Below the pieces are notes generated by a model, which worked only from the letters and a program-made list of their open reading frames with translations, made no database searches and was not told the origin of the DNA. From Coriaria nepalensis (lineage: Eukaryota > Streptophyta > Magnoliopsida > Cucurbitales > Coriariaceae), in the NCBI GenBank assembly GCA_027186245.1, contig CP114483.1, positions 19,240,220-19,304,219 of the forward strand: 64,000 nt of DNA, in the 5' to 3' direction. The stretch's first letter is position 1. Every line of letters begins with the position of its first letter. Made by a program: the position numbers and the translations under genes. This document shows, piece by piece, positions 38,107 through 50,316 of the stretch.

Positions 38107-40632
38107 ATGCATAGTTGCCTTTAGTAGATCAATTGCAAGTTATGCGTGAAAGTCGTGTATTAAATGCGAAAATAGAATTAGTTCGAAGTGCTTTCAAACA
38201 ATTTAATTATCTGAAAAGACTGAATGATATGCTCTTTAAGGCTAAAATAATGCATTGTTGTATTCAACAGATTAATTGCAGGTTATGTAAGAAAATCATG
38301 TTTGAAGGCCAAAAATATAATTCATTCGAATTCATTTATAATGATTTAAGGACTAGAAGAGCCTCAATGACATGATTTTAACGCTAATTAAATGTATAGT
38401 TGCCTTCAATAGATCAACTGCAAGTTATGCACGAACGACATGTTTGAAAGACGAATTTCATCTGAAGTGATTTAGAATGATTTAATGAGTAAAAGAGATG
38501 CAATAATATGACGTTAACACTAAAAAAATGCATAGTTCCCTTCAGTAGATCAATTGCAAGTTATGCATGAAAGTCGTGTATTAAATGCAAAAATAGAATT
38601 AGTTCGAAGTGTTTTCAACCAATTTAATGATCTGAAAAGACTGAATGATATGCTCTTTCAGGCTAAAATAATGCATTGTTGTATTCAATAGATTAATTGC
38701 AGGTTATGTAAGAAAATCATGTTTGAAGGGCAAAAATATAATTCGTTCGAATTCATTTATAATGATTTAATGACTAGAAGAGCCTCAATGACATTCTTTT
38801 AATGCTAAGTAAATGTATAGTTGCCTACAATAGATCAACTGCAAGTTATGCACGAAAGACATGTTTAAAAGACGAATTTCATATGAAGTGATTTAGAATG
38901 ATTTAATGAGTAAAAGAGATGCAATAATATGACTTTAACACTAAAAAAATGCATAGTTGCCTTTAGTAGATCAATTGCAAGTTATGCGTGAAAGTCGTGT
39001 ATTAAATGCGAAAATAGAATTAGTTCGAAGTGCTTTCAAACAATTTAATTATCTGAAAAGACTGAATGATATGCTCTTTAAGGCCAAAATAATGCATTGT
39101 TGTATTCCACAGATTAATTGCAGGTTATGTAAGAAAATCATGTTTGAAGGGCAAAAATATAATTCATTCGAATTCATTTATAATGATTTAAGGACTAGAA
39201 GAGCCTCAATGACATGATTTTAACGCTAATTAAATGTATAGTTGCCTTCAATAGATCAACTGCAAGTTTCGCACGAACGACATGTTTGAAAGACGAATTT
39301 CATCTGAAGTGATTTAGAATGATTTAATGAGTAAAAGAGATGCAATAATATGACGTTAACACTAAAAAAATGCATAGTTCCCTTCAGTAGATCAATTGGA
39401 AGTTATGCATGAAAGTCGTGTATGAAATGCAAAAATAGAATTAGTTCGAAGTGCTTTCAAACAATTTAATTATCTGAAAAGACTGAATGATATGCTCTTT
39501 AAGGCTAAAATAATGCATTGTTGTATTCAATAGATTAATTGCAGGTTATGTAAGAAAATCATGTTTGAAGGGCAAAAATATAATTCGTTCGAATTCATTT
39601 ATAATGATTTAATGACTAGAAGAGCCTCAATGACATTCTTTTAAGGCTAAGTAAATGTATAGTTGCCTACAATAGATCAACTGCAAGTTATGCACGAAAG
39701 ACATGTTTAAAAGACGAATTTCATCTGAAGTGATTTAGAATGATTTAATGAGTAAAAGAGATGCAATAATATGACTTTAACACTAAAAAATTGCATAGTT
39801 GCCTTTAGTAGATCAATTGCAAGTTATGCGTGAAAGTCGTGTATTAAATGCGAAAATAGAATTAGTTCGAAGTGCTTTCAAACAATTTAATTATCTGAAA
39901 AGACTGAATGATATGCTCTTTAAGGCTAAAATAATGCATTGTTGTATTCAACAGATTAATTGCAGGTTATGTAAGAAAATCATGTTTGAAGGGCAAAAAT
40001 ATAATTCATTCGAATTCATTTATAATGATTTAAGGACTAGAAGAGCCTCAATGACATGATTTTAACGCTAAGTAAATGTCTAGTTGCCTTCAATAGATCA
40101 ACTGCAAGTTATGCACGAACGACATGTTTAAAAGACGAATTTCATCTGAAGTGATTTAGAATGATTTAATGAGTAAAAGAGATGCAATAATATGACGTTA
40201 ACACTAAAAAAATGCATAGTTCCCTTCAGTAGATCAATTGGAAGTTATGCATGAAAGTCGTGTATGACATGCAAAAATAGAATTAGTTCGATGTGTTTTC
40301 AACCAATTTAATGATCTGAAAAGACTGAATGATATGCTCTTTAAGGCTAAAATAATGCATTGTTGTATTCAGTAGATTAATTGCAGGTTATGTAAGAAAA
40401 TCATGTTTGAAGGGCAAAAATATAATTCGTTCGAATTAATTTATAATGATTTAATGACTAGAAGAGCCTCAATGACATTCTTTTAAGGCTAAGTAAATGT
40501 ATAGTTGCCTACAATAGATCAACTGCAAGTTATGCACGAAAGTCATGTTCAAAAGGTGAATTTCGTCCGTAGTGATTCAAAATGATTTAATGAGTAAAAG
40601 AGAAGCAATAATATGACTTTAACACTAAAAAA
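38107..40632 (+). repeat. 2526-bp, 6-unit HOR (first series), copy 3
   Basis: Unit starts are 38107, 38528, 38949, 39370, 39791 and 40212. It is directly tandem with copy 2. In the last unit GTATGACATG replaces GTATGAAATG. From about 40430 the B sub-repeat reads TTCGAATTAATT, leaving the HOR pattern and entering the next region. Confidence 0.92.
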
Positions 40633-43159
40633 ATGCATAGTTGCCTTTAATAGATCAATTGCGAGTTATGCATGAAAGTCGTGTTTTAAATGAAAAAATA
40701 TAATTAGTTCGAAGTGCCTTCAAACAATTTAATGATCTGAAAACACTGAATGATATGCTCTTTAAGGCTAAAATAATGCATTGTTGTATTCAATAGATTA
40801 ATTGCAGGTTATGTAAGAAAATCATGTTTGAAGGGCAAAAATATAATTCGTTCGAATTCATTTATAATGATTTAATGACTAGAAGAGCCTCAATGACATG
40901 ATTTTAACGCTAAGTAAATGTATAGTTGCCTTCAATAGATCAACTTCAAGTTATGCACGAAAGACATGTTTAAAAGACGAATTTCATCTGAAGTGATTCA
41001 GAATGATTTAATGAGTAAAAGAGACGCAATAATATGACGTTAACACTAAAAAAATGCATAGTTGCCTTTAGTAGATCAATTGAAAGTTATGCATGAAAGT
41101 TGTGTATTGAATGCGAAAATAGAATTAGTTCGAAGTGCTTCCAAACAATTTAATTGTCTGAAAAGACTGAATGATATGCTCTTTAAGGCTAAAATAATGC
41201 ATTGTTGTATTCAACAGATTAATTGCAGGTTATGTAAGAAAATCATGTTTGAAGGGCAAAAATATAATTCGTTCGAATTAATTTATAATGATTTAATGAC
41301 TAGAAGAGCCTCAATGACATTCTTTTAAGGCTAAGTAAATGTATAGTTGCCTACAATAGATCAACTGCAAGTTATGCACGAAAGACATGTTTAAAAGACG
41401 AATTTCATCTGAAGTGATTTAGAATGATTTAATGAGTAAAAGAGATGCAATAATATGACTTTAACACTAAAAAAATGCATAGTTGCCTTTAGTAGATCAA
41501 TTGCAAGTTATGCGTGAAAGTCGTGTATTAAATGCGAAAATAGAATTAGTTCGAAGTGCTTTCAAACAATTTAATTATCTGAAAAGACTGAATGATATGC
41601 TCTTTAAGGCTAAAATAATGCATTGTTGTATTCAACAGATTAATTGCAGGTTATGTAAGAAAATCATGTTTGAAGGGCAAAAATATAATTCATTCGAATT
41701 CATTTATAATGATTTAAGGACTAGAAGAGCCTCAATGACATGATTTTAACGCAAAGTAAATGTATAGTTGCCTTCAATAGATCAACTGCAAGTTATGCAC
41801 GAACGACATGTTTAAAAGACGAATTTCATCTGAAGTGATTTAGAATGATTTAATGAGTAAAAGAGATGCAATAATATGACGTTAACACTAAAAAAATGCA
41901 TAGTTCCCTTCAGTAGATCAATTGGAAGTTATGCATGAAAGTCGTGTATTAAATGCAAAAATAGAATTAGTTCGAAGTGTTTTCAACCAATTTAATGATC
42001 TGAAAAGACTGAATGATATGCTCTTTAAGGCTAAAATAATGCATTGTTGTATTCAGTAGATTAATTGCAGGTTATGTAAGAAAATCATGTTTGAAGGGCA
42101 AAAATATAATTCGTTCGAATTCATTTATAATGATTTAATGACTAGAAGAGCCTCAATGACATGATTTTAACGCTAAGTAAATGTATAGTTGCCTTCAACA
42201 GATCAACTTCAAGTTATGCACGAAAGTCATGTTCAAAAGGTGAATTTCTTCCGAAGTGATTCAGAATGATTTAATGAGTAAAAGAGACGCAATAATATGA
42301 CTTTAACACTAAAAAAAATGCATAGTTGCCTTTAGTAGATCAATTGCAAGTTATGCATGAAAGTCGTGTTTTAAATGCAAAAATAGAATTAGTTCGAAGT
42401 GCTTTCAAACAATTTAATGATCTGAAAAGACTGAATGATATGCTCTTTAAGGCTAAAATAATGCATTTTTGTATTCAATAGATTAATTGCAGGTTATGTA
42501 AGAAAATCATGTTTGAAGGGCAAAAATATAATTCGTTCGAATTCATTTATAATGATTTAATGACTAGAAGAGCCTCAATGACATTCTTTTAAGGCTAAGT
42601 AAATGTATAGTTGCCTACAATATATCAACTGCAAGTTATGCACGAAAGACATGTTTAAAAGACGAATTTCATCTGAAATGATTTAGAATGATTTAATGAG
42701 TAAAAGAGATGAAATAATATGACTTTAACACTAAAAAAATGCATAGTTGCCTTTAGTAGATCAATTGCAAGTTATGCGTGAAAGTCATGTATTAAATGCG
42801 AAAATAGAATTAGTTCGAAGTGTTTTCAAACAATTTAATTATCTGAAAAGACTGAATGATATGCTCTTTAAGGCTAAAATAATGGATTTTTGTATTCAAT
42901 AGATTAATTGCGGGTTATGTAAGAAAATCATGTTTGAAGGGCAAAAATATAATTCGTTCGAATTCATTTATAATGATTTAATGACTAGAAGAGCCTCAAT
43001 GACATGATTTTAACGCTAAGTAAATGTATAGTTGCCTTCAATAGATCAACTGCAAGTTATGGACGAAAGACATGTTTAAAAGACGAATTTCATCTGAAGT
43101 GATTTAGAATGATTTAATGAGTAAAAGAGATGCAATAATATGACGTTAACACTAAAAAA
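40633..43159 (+). repeat. Six-unit segment duplicated 9.68 kb away, copy 1
   Basis: Unit starts are 40633, 41054, 41475, 41896 (422 bp, eight A in the tract), 42318 and 42739. The segment recurs at 50317-52842 with an offset of 9684, dropping to 9683 after the extra A. Shared rare marks are GCGAGTTATG, GTGCCTTCAAAC and AAAACACTG in the first unit; ATTGAAAGTTATG and TTAATTGTCTG in the second; GCAAAGTAAATG in the third; CAACAGATCAACTTC and TTCTTCCGAAG in the fourth; and AATGGATTTTTG with TTATGGACGAAAG in the last. Homology starts a little upstream, near 40430. Confidence 0.9.
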
Positions 43160-44843
43160 ATGCATAGTTGCCTTCAGTAGGTCAATTGCAAGTTATGCAT
43201 CAAAGTCGTGTATTAAATGCAAAAATAGAATTAGTTCGAAGTGTTTTCAACCAATTTAATGATCTGAAAAGACTGAATGATATGCTCTTTCAGGCTAAAA
43301 TAATGCATTGTTGTATTCAATAGATTAATTGCAGGTTATGTAAGAAAATCATGTTTGAAGGGCAAAAATATAATTCGTTCGAATTCATTTATAATGATTT
43401 AATGACTAGAAGAGCCTCAATGACATGATTTTAACGCTAAGTAAATGTATAGTTGCCTTCAATAGATCAACTTCAAGTTATGCACGAAAGTCATGTTCAA
43501 AAGGTGAATTTCGTCCGTAGTGATTCAGAATGATTTAATGAGTAAAAGAGACGCAATAATATGACTTCAACACTAAAAAAATGCATAGTTGCCTTTAGTA
43601 GATCAATTGCAAGTTATGCATGAAAGTCGTGTTTTAAATGCAAAAATAGAATTAGTTCGAAGTGCTTTCAAACAATTTAATGATCTGAAAAGACTAAATG
43701 ATATGCTCTTTAAGGCTAAAATAATGCATTTTTGTATTCAATAGATTAATTGCAGGTTATGTAAGAAAATCATGTTTGAAGGGCAAAAATATAATTCGTT
43801 CGAATTCATTTATAATGATTTAATGACTAGAAGAGCCTCAATGACATTCTTTTAAGGCTAAGTAAATGTATAGTTGCCTACAATAGATCAACTGCAAGTT
43901 ATGCACGAAAGACATGTTTAAAAGACGAATTTCATCTGAAGTGATTTAGAATGATTTAATGAGTAAAAGAGATGCAATAATATGACTTTAACACTAAAAA
44001 AATGCATAGTTGCCTTTAGTAGATCAATTGCAAGTTATGCGTGAAAGTCATGTATTAAATGCGAAAATAGAATTAGTTCGAAGTGTTTTCAAACAATTTA
44101 ATGATCTGAAAAGACTGAATGATATGCTCTTTAAGGCTAAAATAATGCATTGTTGTATTCAATAGATTAATTGCAGGTTATGTAAGAAAATCATGTTTGA
44201 AGGGCAAAAATATAATTCGTTCGAATTCATTTATAATGATTTAATGACTAGAAGAGCCTCAATGACATGATTTTAACGCTAAGTAAATGTATAGTTGCCT
44301 TCAATAGATCAACTGCAAGTTATGCACGAACGACATGTTTAAAAGACGAATTTCATCTGAAGTGATTTAGAATGATTTAATGAGTAAAAGAGATGCAATA
44401 ATATGACGTTAACACTAAAAAAATGCATAGTTGCCTTCAGTAGGTCAATTGCAAGTTATGCATCAAAGTCGTGTATTAAATGCAAAAATAGAATTAGTTC
44501 GAAGTGTTTTCAACCAATTTAATGATCTGAAAAGACTGAATGATATGCTCTTTCAGGCTAAAATAATGCATTGTTGTATTCAATAGATTAATTGCAGGTT
44601 ATGTAAGAAAATCATGTTTGAAGGGCAAAAATATAATTCGTTCGAATTCATTTATAATGATTTAATGACTAGAAGAGCCTCAATGACATTCTTTTAATGC
44701 TAAGTAAATGTATAGTTGCCTACAATAGATCAACTGCAAGTTATGCACGAAAAACATGTTTAAAAGACGAATTTCATCTGAAGTGATTTAGAATGATTTA
44801 ATGAGTAAAAGAGATGCAATAATATGACTTTAACACTAAAAAA
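43160..44843 (+). repeat. Mosaic: four units related to the 3952-bp and 8-unit blocks
   Basis: Units start at 43160, 43581, 44002 and 44423. 43160 and 44423 are of the CAGTAGGTC/CATCAAAG type, 43581 has GTTTTAAATG, and 44002 has GCGTGAAAGTCATG. The order 43160-44002 parallels 12104-12946, and the order 44423-44844 parallels 28846-29267. The run therefore looks assembled from material like that found 14-31 kb upstream. Confidence 0.72.
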
Positions 44844-47369
44844 ATGCATAGTTGCCTTTAGTAGATCAATTGCAAGTTATGCGTGAAAGTCGTGTATTAA
44901 ATGCGAAAATAGAATTAGTTCGAAGTGCTTTCAAACAATTTAATTATCTGAAAAGACTGAATGATATGCTCTTTAACGCTAAAATAATGCATTGTTGTAT
45001 TCAACAGATTAATTGCAGGTTATGTAAGAAAATCATGTTTGAAGGCCAAAAATATAATTCATTCGAATTCATTTATAATGATTTAAGGACTAGAAGAGCC
45101 TCAATGACATGATTTTAACGCTAATTAAATGTATAGTTGCCTTCAATAGATCAACTGCAAGTTATGCACGAACGACATGTTTGAAAGACGAATTTCATCT
45201 GAAGTGATTTAGAATGATTTAATGAGTAAAAGAGATGCAATAATATGACGTTAACACTAAAAAAATGCATAGTTCCCTTCAGTAGATCAATTGCAAGTTA
45301 TGCATGAAAGTCGTGTATTAAATGCAAAAATAGAATTAGTTCGAAGTGTTTTCAACCAATTTAATGATCTGAAAAGACTGAATGATATGCTCTTTCAGGC
45401 TAAAATAATGCATTGTTGTATTCAATAGATTAATTGCAGGTTATGTAAGAAAATCATGTTTGAAGGGCAAAAATATAATTCGTTCGAATTCATTTATAAT
45501 GATTTAATGACTAGAAGAGCCTCAATGACATTCTTTTAATGCTAAGTAAATGTATAGTTGCCTACAATAGATCAACTGCAAGTTATGCACGAAAGACATG
45601 TTTAAAAGACGAATTTCATATGAAGTGATTTAGAATGATTTAATGAGTAAAAGAGATGCAATAATATGACTTTAACACTAAAAAAATGCATAGTTGCCTT
45701 TAGTAGATCAATTGCAAGTTATGCGTGAAAGTCGTGTATTAAATGCGAAAATAGAATTAGTTCGAAGTGCTTTCAAACAATTTAATTATCTGAAAAGACT
45801 GAATGATATGCTCTTTAAGGCCAAAATAATGCATTGTTGTATTCCACAGATTAATTGCAGGTTATGTAAGAAAATCATGTTTGAAGGGCAAAAATATAAT
45901 TCATTCGAATTCATTTATAATGATTTAAGGACTAGAAGAGCCTCAATGACATGATTTTAACGCTAATTAAATGTATAGTTGCCTTCAATAGATCAACTGC
46001 AAGTTTCGCACGAACGACATGTTTGAAAGACGAATTTCATCTGAAGTGATTTAGAAGGATTTAATGAGTAAAAGAGATGCAATAATATGACGTTAACACT
46101 AAAAAAATGCATAGTTCCCTTCAGTAGATCAATTGGAAGTTATGCATGAAAGTCGTGTATGAAATGCAAAAATAGAATTAGTTCGAAGTGCTTTCAAACA
46201 ATTTAATTATCTGAAAAGACTGAATGATATGCTCTTTAAGGCTAAAATAATGCATTGTTGTATTCAATAGATTAATTGCAGGTTATGTAAGAAAATCATG
46301 TTTGAAGGGCAAAAATATAATTCGTTCGAATTAATTTATAATGATTTAATGACTAGAAGAGCCTCAATGACATTCTTTTAAGGCTAAGTAAATGTATAGT
46401 TGCCTACAATAGATCACCTGCAAGTTATGCACGAAAGACATGTTTAAAAGACGAATTTCATCTGAAGTGATTTAGAATGATTTAATGAGTAAAAGAGATG
46501 CAATAATATGACTTTAACACTAAAAAAATGCATAGTTGCCTTTAGTAGATCAATTGCAAGTTATGCGTGAAAGTCATGTATTAAATGCGAAAATAGAATT
46601 AGTTCGAAGTGTTTTCAAACAATTTAATGATCTGAAAAGACTGAATGATATGCTCTTTAAGGCTAAAATAATGCATTGTTGTATTCAACAGATTAATTGC
46701 AGGTTATGTAAGAAAATCATGTTTGAAGGGCAAAAGTATAATTCGTTCGAATTCATTTATAATGATTTAAGGACTAGAAGAGCCTCAATGACATGATTTT
46801 AACGCTAAGTAAATGTATAGTTGCCTTCAATAGATCAACTGCAAGTTATGCACGAAAGTCATGTTCCAAAGGTGAATTTCGTCCGTAGTGATTCAGAATG
46901 ATTTAATGAGTAAAAGAGAAGCAATAATATGACTTTAACACTAAAAAAATGCATAGTTGCCTTTAATAGATCAATTGCAAGTTATGCGTGAAAGTCGTGT
47001 ATTAAATGCGAAAATAGAATTAGTTCGAAGTGCTTTCAAACAATTTAATTATCTGAAAAGACTGAATGATATGCTCTTTAAGGCTAAAATAATGCATTGT
47101 TGTATTCAACAGATTAATTGCAGGTTATGTAAGAAAATCATGTTTGAAGGGCAAAAATATAATTCGTTCGAATTCATTTATAATGATTTAATGACTAGAA
47201 GAGCCTCAATGACATGATTTTAACGCTAAGTAAATGTATAGTTGCCTTCAATAGATCAACAGCAAGTTATGCACGAACGACATGTTTAAAAGACGAATTT
47301 CATCTGAAGTGATTTAGAATGATTTAATGAGTAAAAGAGATGCAATAATATGACGTTAACACTAAAAAA
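44844..47369 (+). repeat. Mosaic: six units related to the first-series 2526-bp HOR
   Basis: Unit starts are 44844, 45265, 45686, 46107, 46528 and 46949. The first five parallel 30950-33054 at an offset of 13894, including TTCCACAG in 45686 and GTATGAAATG in 46107. The sixth, 46949, is a chimera: its opening TTTAATAGATC and the C before it belong to the GTTTTAAATG class, but from GCGTGAAAG it is class X. Confidence 0.8.
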
Positions 47370-50316
47370 ATGCATAGTTCCCTTCAGTAGATCAATTGGA
47401 AGTTATGCATGAAAGTCGTGTATTAAATGCAAAAATATAATTAGTTCGAAGTGTTTTCAACCAATTTAATGATCTGAAAAGACTGAATGATATGCTCTTT
47501 CAGGCTAAAATAATGCATTGTTGTATTCAATAGATCAATTGCAGGTTATGTAAGAAAATCATGTTTGAAGGGCAAAAATATAATTCGTTCGAATTAATTT
47601 ATAATGATTTAATGACTAGAAGAGCCTCAATGACATTCTTTTAAGGCTAAGTAAATGTATAGTTGCCTACAATAGATCAACTGCAAGTTATGCACGAAAG
47701 ACATGTTTAAAAGACGAATTGCATCTGAAGTGATTTAGAATGATTTAATGAGTAAAAGAGATGCAATAATATGACTTTAACACTAAAAAAATGCATAGTT
47801 GCCTTTAGTAGATCAATTGCAAGTTATGCGTGAAAGTCGTGTATTAAATGCGAAAATAGAATTAGTTCGAAGTGCTTTCAAACAATTTAATTATCTGAAA
47901 AGACTAAATGATATGCTCTTTCAGGCTAAAATAATGCATTGTTGTATTCAATAGATTAATTGCAGGTTATGTAAGAAAATCATGTTTGAAGGGCAAAAAT
48001 ATAATTCATTCGAATTCATTTATAATGATTTAAGGACTAGAAGAGCCTCAATGACATTCTTTTAAGACTAAGTAAATGTATAGTTGCCTACAATAGATCA
48101 ACTGCAAGTTATGCACGAAAGACATGTTTAAAAGACGAATTTCATCTGAAGTGATTTAGAATGATTTAATGAGTAAAAGAGATGCAATGATATGACTTTA
48201 ACACTAAAAAAATGCATAGTTGCCTTTAGTAGATCAATTGCAAGTTATGCGTGAAAGTCATGTATTAAATGCAAAAATAGAATTAGTTCGAAGTGTTTTC
48301 AAACAATTTAATTATCTGAAAAGACTGAATGATATGCTCTTTAAGGCTAAAATAATGCATTTTTGTATTCAATAGATTAATTGCGGGTTATGTAAGAAAA
48401 TCATGTTTGAAGGGCAAAAATATAATTCGTTCGAATTTATTTATAATGATTTAATGACTAGAAGAGCCTCAATGACATGATTTTAACGCTAAGTAAATGT
48501 ATAGTTGCCTTCAATAGATCAACTGCAAGTTATGGACGAAAGACATGTTTAAAAGACGAATTTCATCTGAAGTGATTTAGAATGATTTAATGAGTAAAAG
48601 AGATGCAATAATACGACTTTAACACTAAAAAAAGGCATAGTTGCCTTTAGTAGATCAATTGCAAGTTATGCATGAAAGTCGTGTATTAAATGCAAAAATA
48701 GAATTAGTTCGAAGTGTTTTCAAACAATTTAATGATCTGAAAAGACTGAATGATATGCTCTTTCAGGCTAAAATAATGCATTGTTGTATTCAGTAGATTA
48801 ATTGCAGGTTATGTAAGAAAATCATGTTTGAAGGGCAAAAGTATAATTCGTTCGAATTCATTTATAATGATTTAAGGACTAGAAGAGCCTCAATGACATG
48901 ATTTTAACGCTAAGTAAATGTATAGTTGCCTTCAATAGATCAACTGCAAGTTATGCACGAAAGTCATGTTCAAAAGGTGAATTTCGTCCGTAGTGATTCA
49001 GAATGATTTAATGAGTAAAAGAGAAGCAATAATATGACTTTAACACTAAAAAAATGCATAGTTGCCTTTAATAGATCAATTGCAAGTTATGCGTGAAAGT
49101 CGTGTATTAAATGCGAAAATAGAATTAGTTCGAAGTGCTTTCAAACAATTTAATTATCTGAAAAGACTGAATGATATGCTCTTTAAGGCTAAAATAATGC
49201 ATTGTTGTATTCAACAGATTAATTGCAGGTTATGTAAGAAAATCATGTTTGAAGGGCAAAAATATAATTCATTCGAATTCATTTATAATGATTTAAGGAC
49301 TAGAAGAGCCTCAAAGACATGATTTTAACGCTGAGTAAATGTATAGTTGCCTTCAATAGATCAACTGCAAGTTATGCACGAAAGAAATGTTTAAAAGACG
49401 AATTTCATCTGAAGTGATTTAGAATGATTTAACGAGTAAAAGAGATGCAATAATATGACGTTAACACTAAAAAAATGCATAGTTGCCTTCAGTAGATCAA
49501 TTGCAAGTTATGCATGAAAGTCGTGTATTAAATGCAAAAATAGAATTAGTTCGAAGTGTTTTCAACCAATTTAATGGTCTGAAAAGACTGAATGATATGC
49601 TCTTTCAGGCTAAAATAATGCATTGTTGTATTCAATAGATTAATTGCAGGTTATGTAAGAAAATCATGTTTGAAGGGCAAAAATATAATTCGTTCCAATT
49701 CATTTATAATGATTTAATGACTAGAAGAGCCTCAATGACATTCTTTTAATGCTAAGTAAATGTATAGTTGCCTACAATAGATCAACTGCAAGTTATGCAC
49801 GAAAGACATGTTTAAAAGACGAATTTCATCTGAAGTGATTTAGAATGATTTAATGAGTAAAAGAGATGCAATAATATGACTTTAACACTAAAAAAATGCA
49901 TAGTTGCCTTTAGTAGATCAATTGCAAGTTATGCGTGAAAGTCATGTATTAAATGCGAAAATAGAATTAGTTCGAAGTGCTTCCAAACAATTTAATTGTC
50001 TGAAAAGACTGAATGATATGCTCTTTAAGGCTAAAATAATGCATTGTTGTATTCAACAGATTAATTGCAGGTTATGTAAGAAAATCATGTTTGAAGGGCA
50101 AAAATATAATTCGTTCGAATTAATTTATAATGATTTAATGACTAGAAGAGCCTCAATGACATTCTTTTAAGGCTAAGTAAATGTATAGTTGCCTACAATA
50201 GATCAACTGCAAGTTATGCACGAAAGTCATGTTCAAAAGGTGAATTTCGTCCGTAGTGATTCAAAATGATTTAATGAGTAAAAGAGAAGCAATAATATGA
50301 CTTTAACACTAAAAAA
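47370..50316 (+). repeat. Mosaic: seven units, two of them visible hybrids
   Basis: Unit starts are 47370, 47791, 48212, 48633 (opening AGGCATAG after AAAAAAA), 49054, 49475 and 49896. The first three parallel 33897-35159 at an offset of 13473, including GACTAAATG in 47791. 49054 is a hybrid like 46949. 49896 starts like the GCGTGAAAGTCATG class and continues like 41054 (TTCCAAACAATTTAATTGTC and TTCGAATTAATT). Confidence 0.75.
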
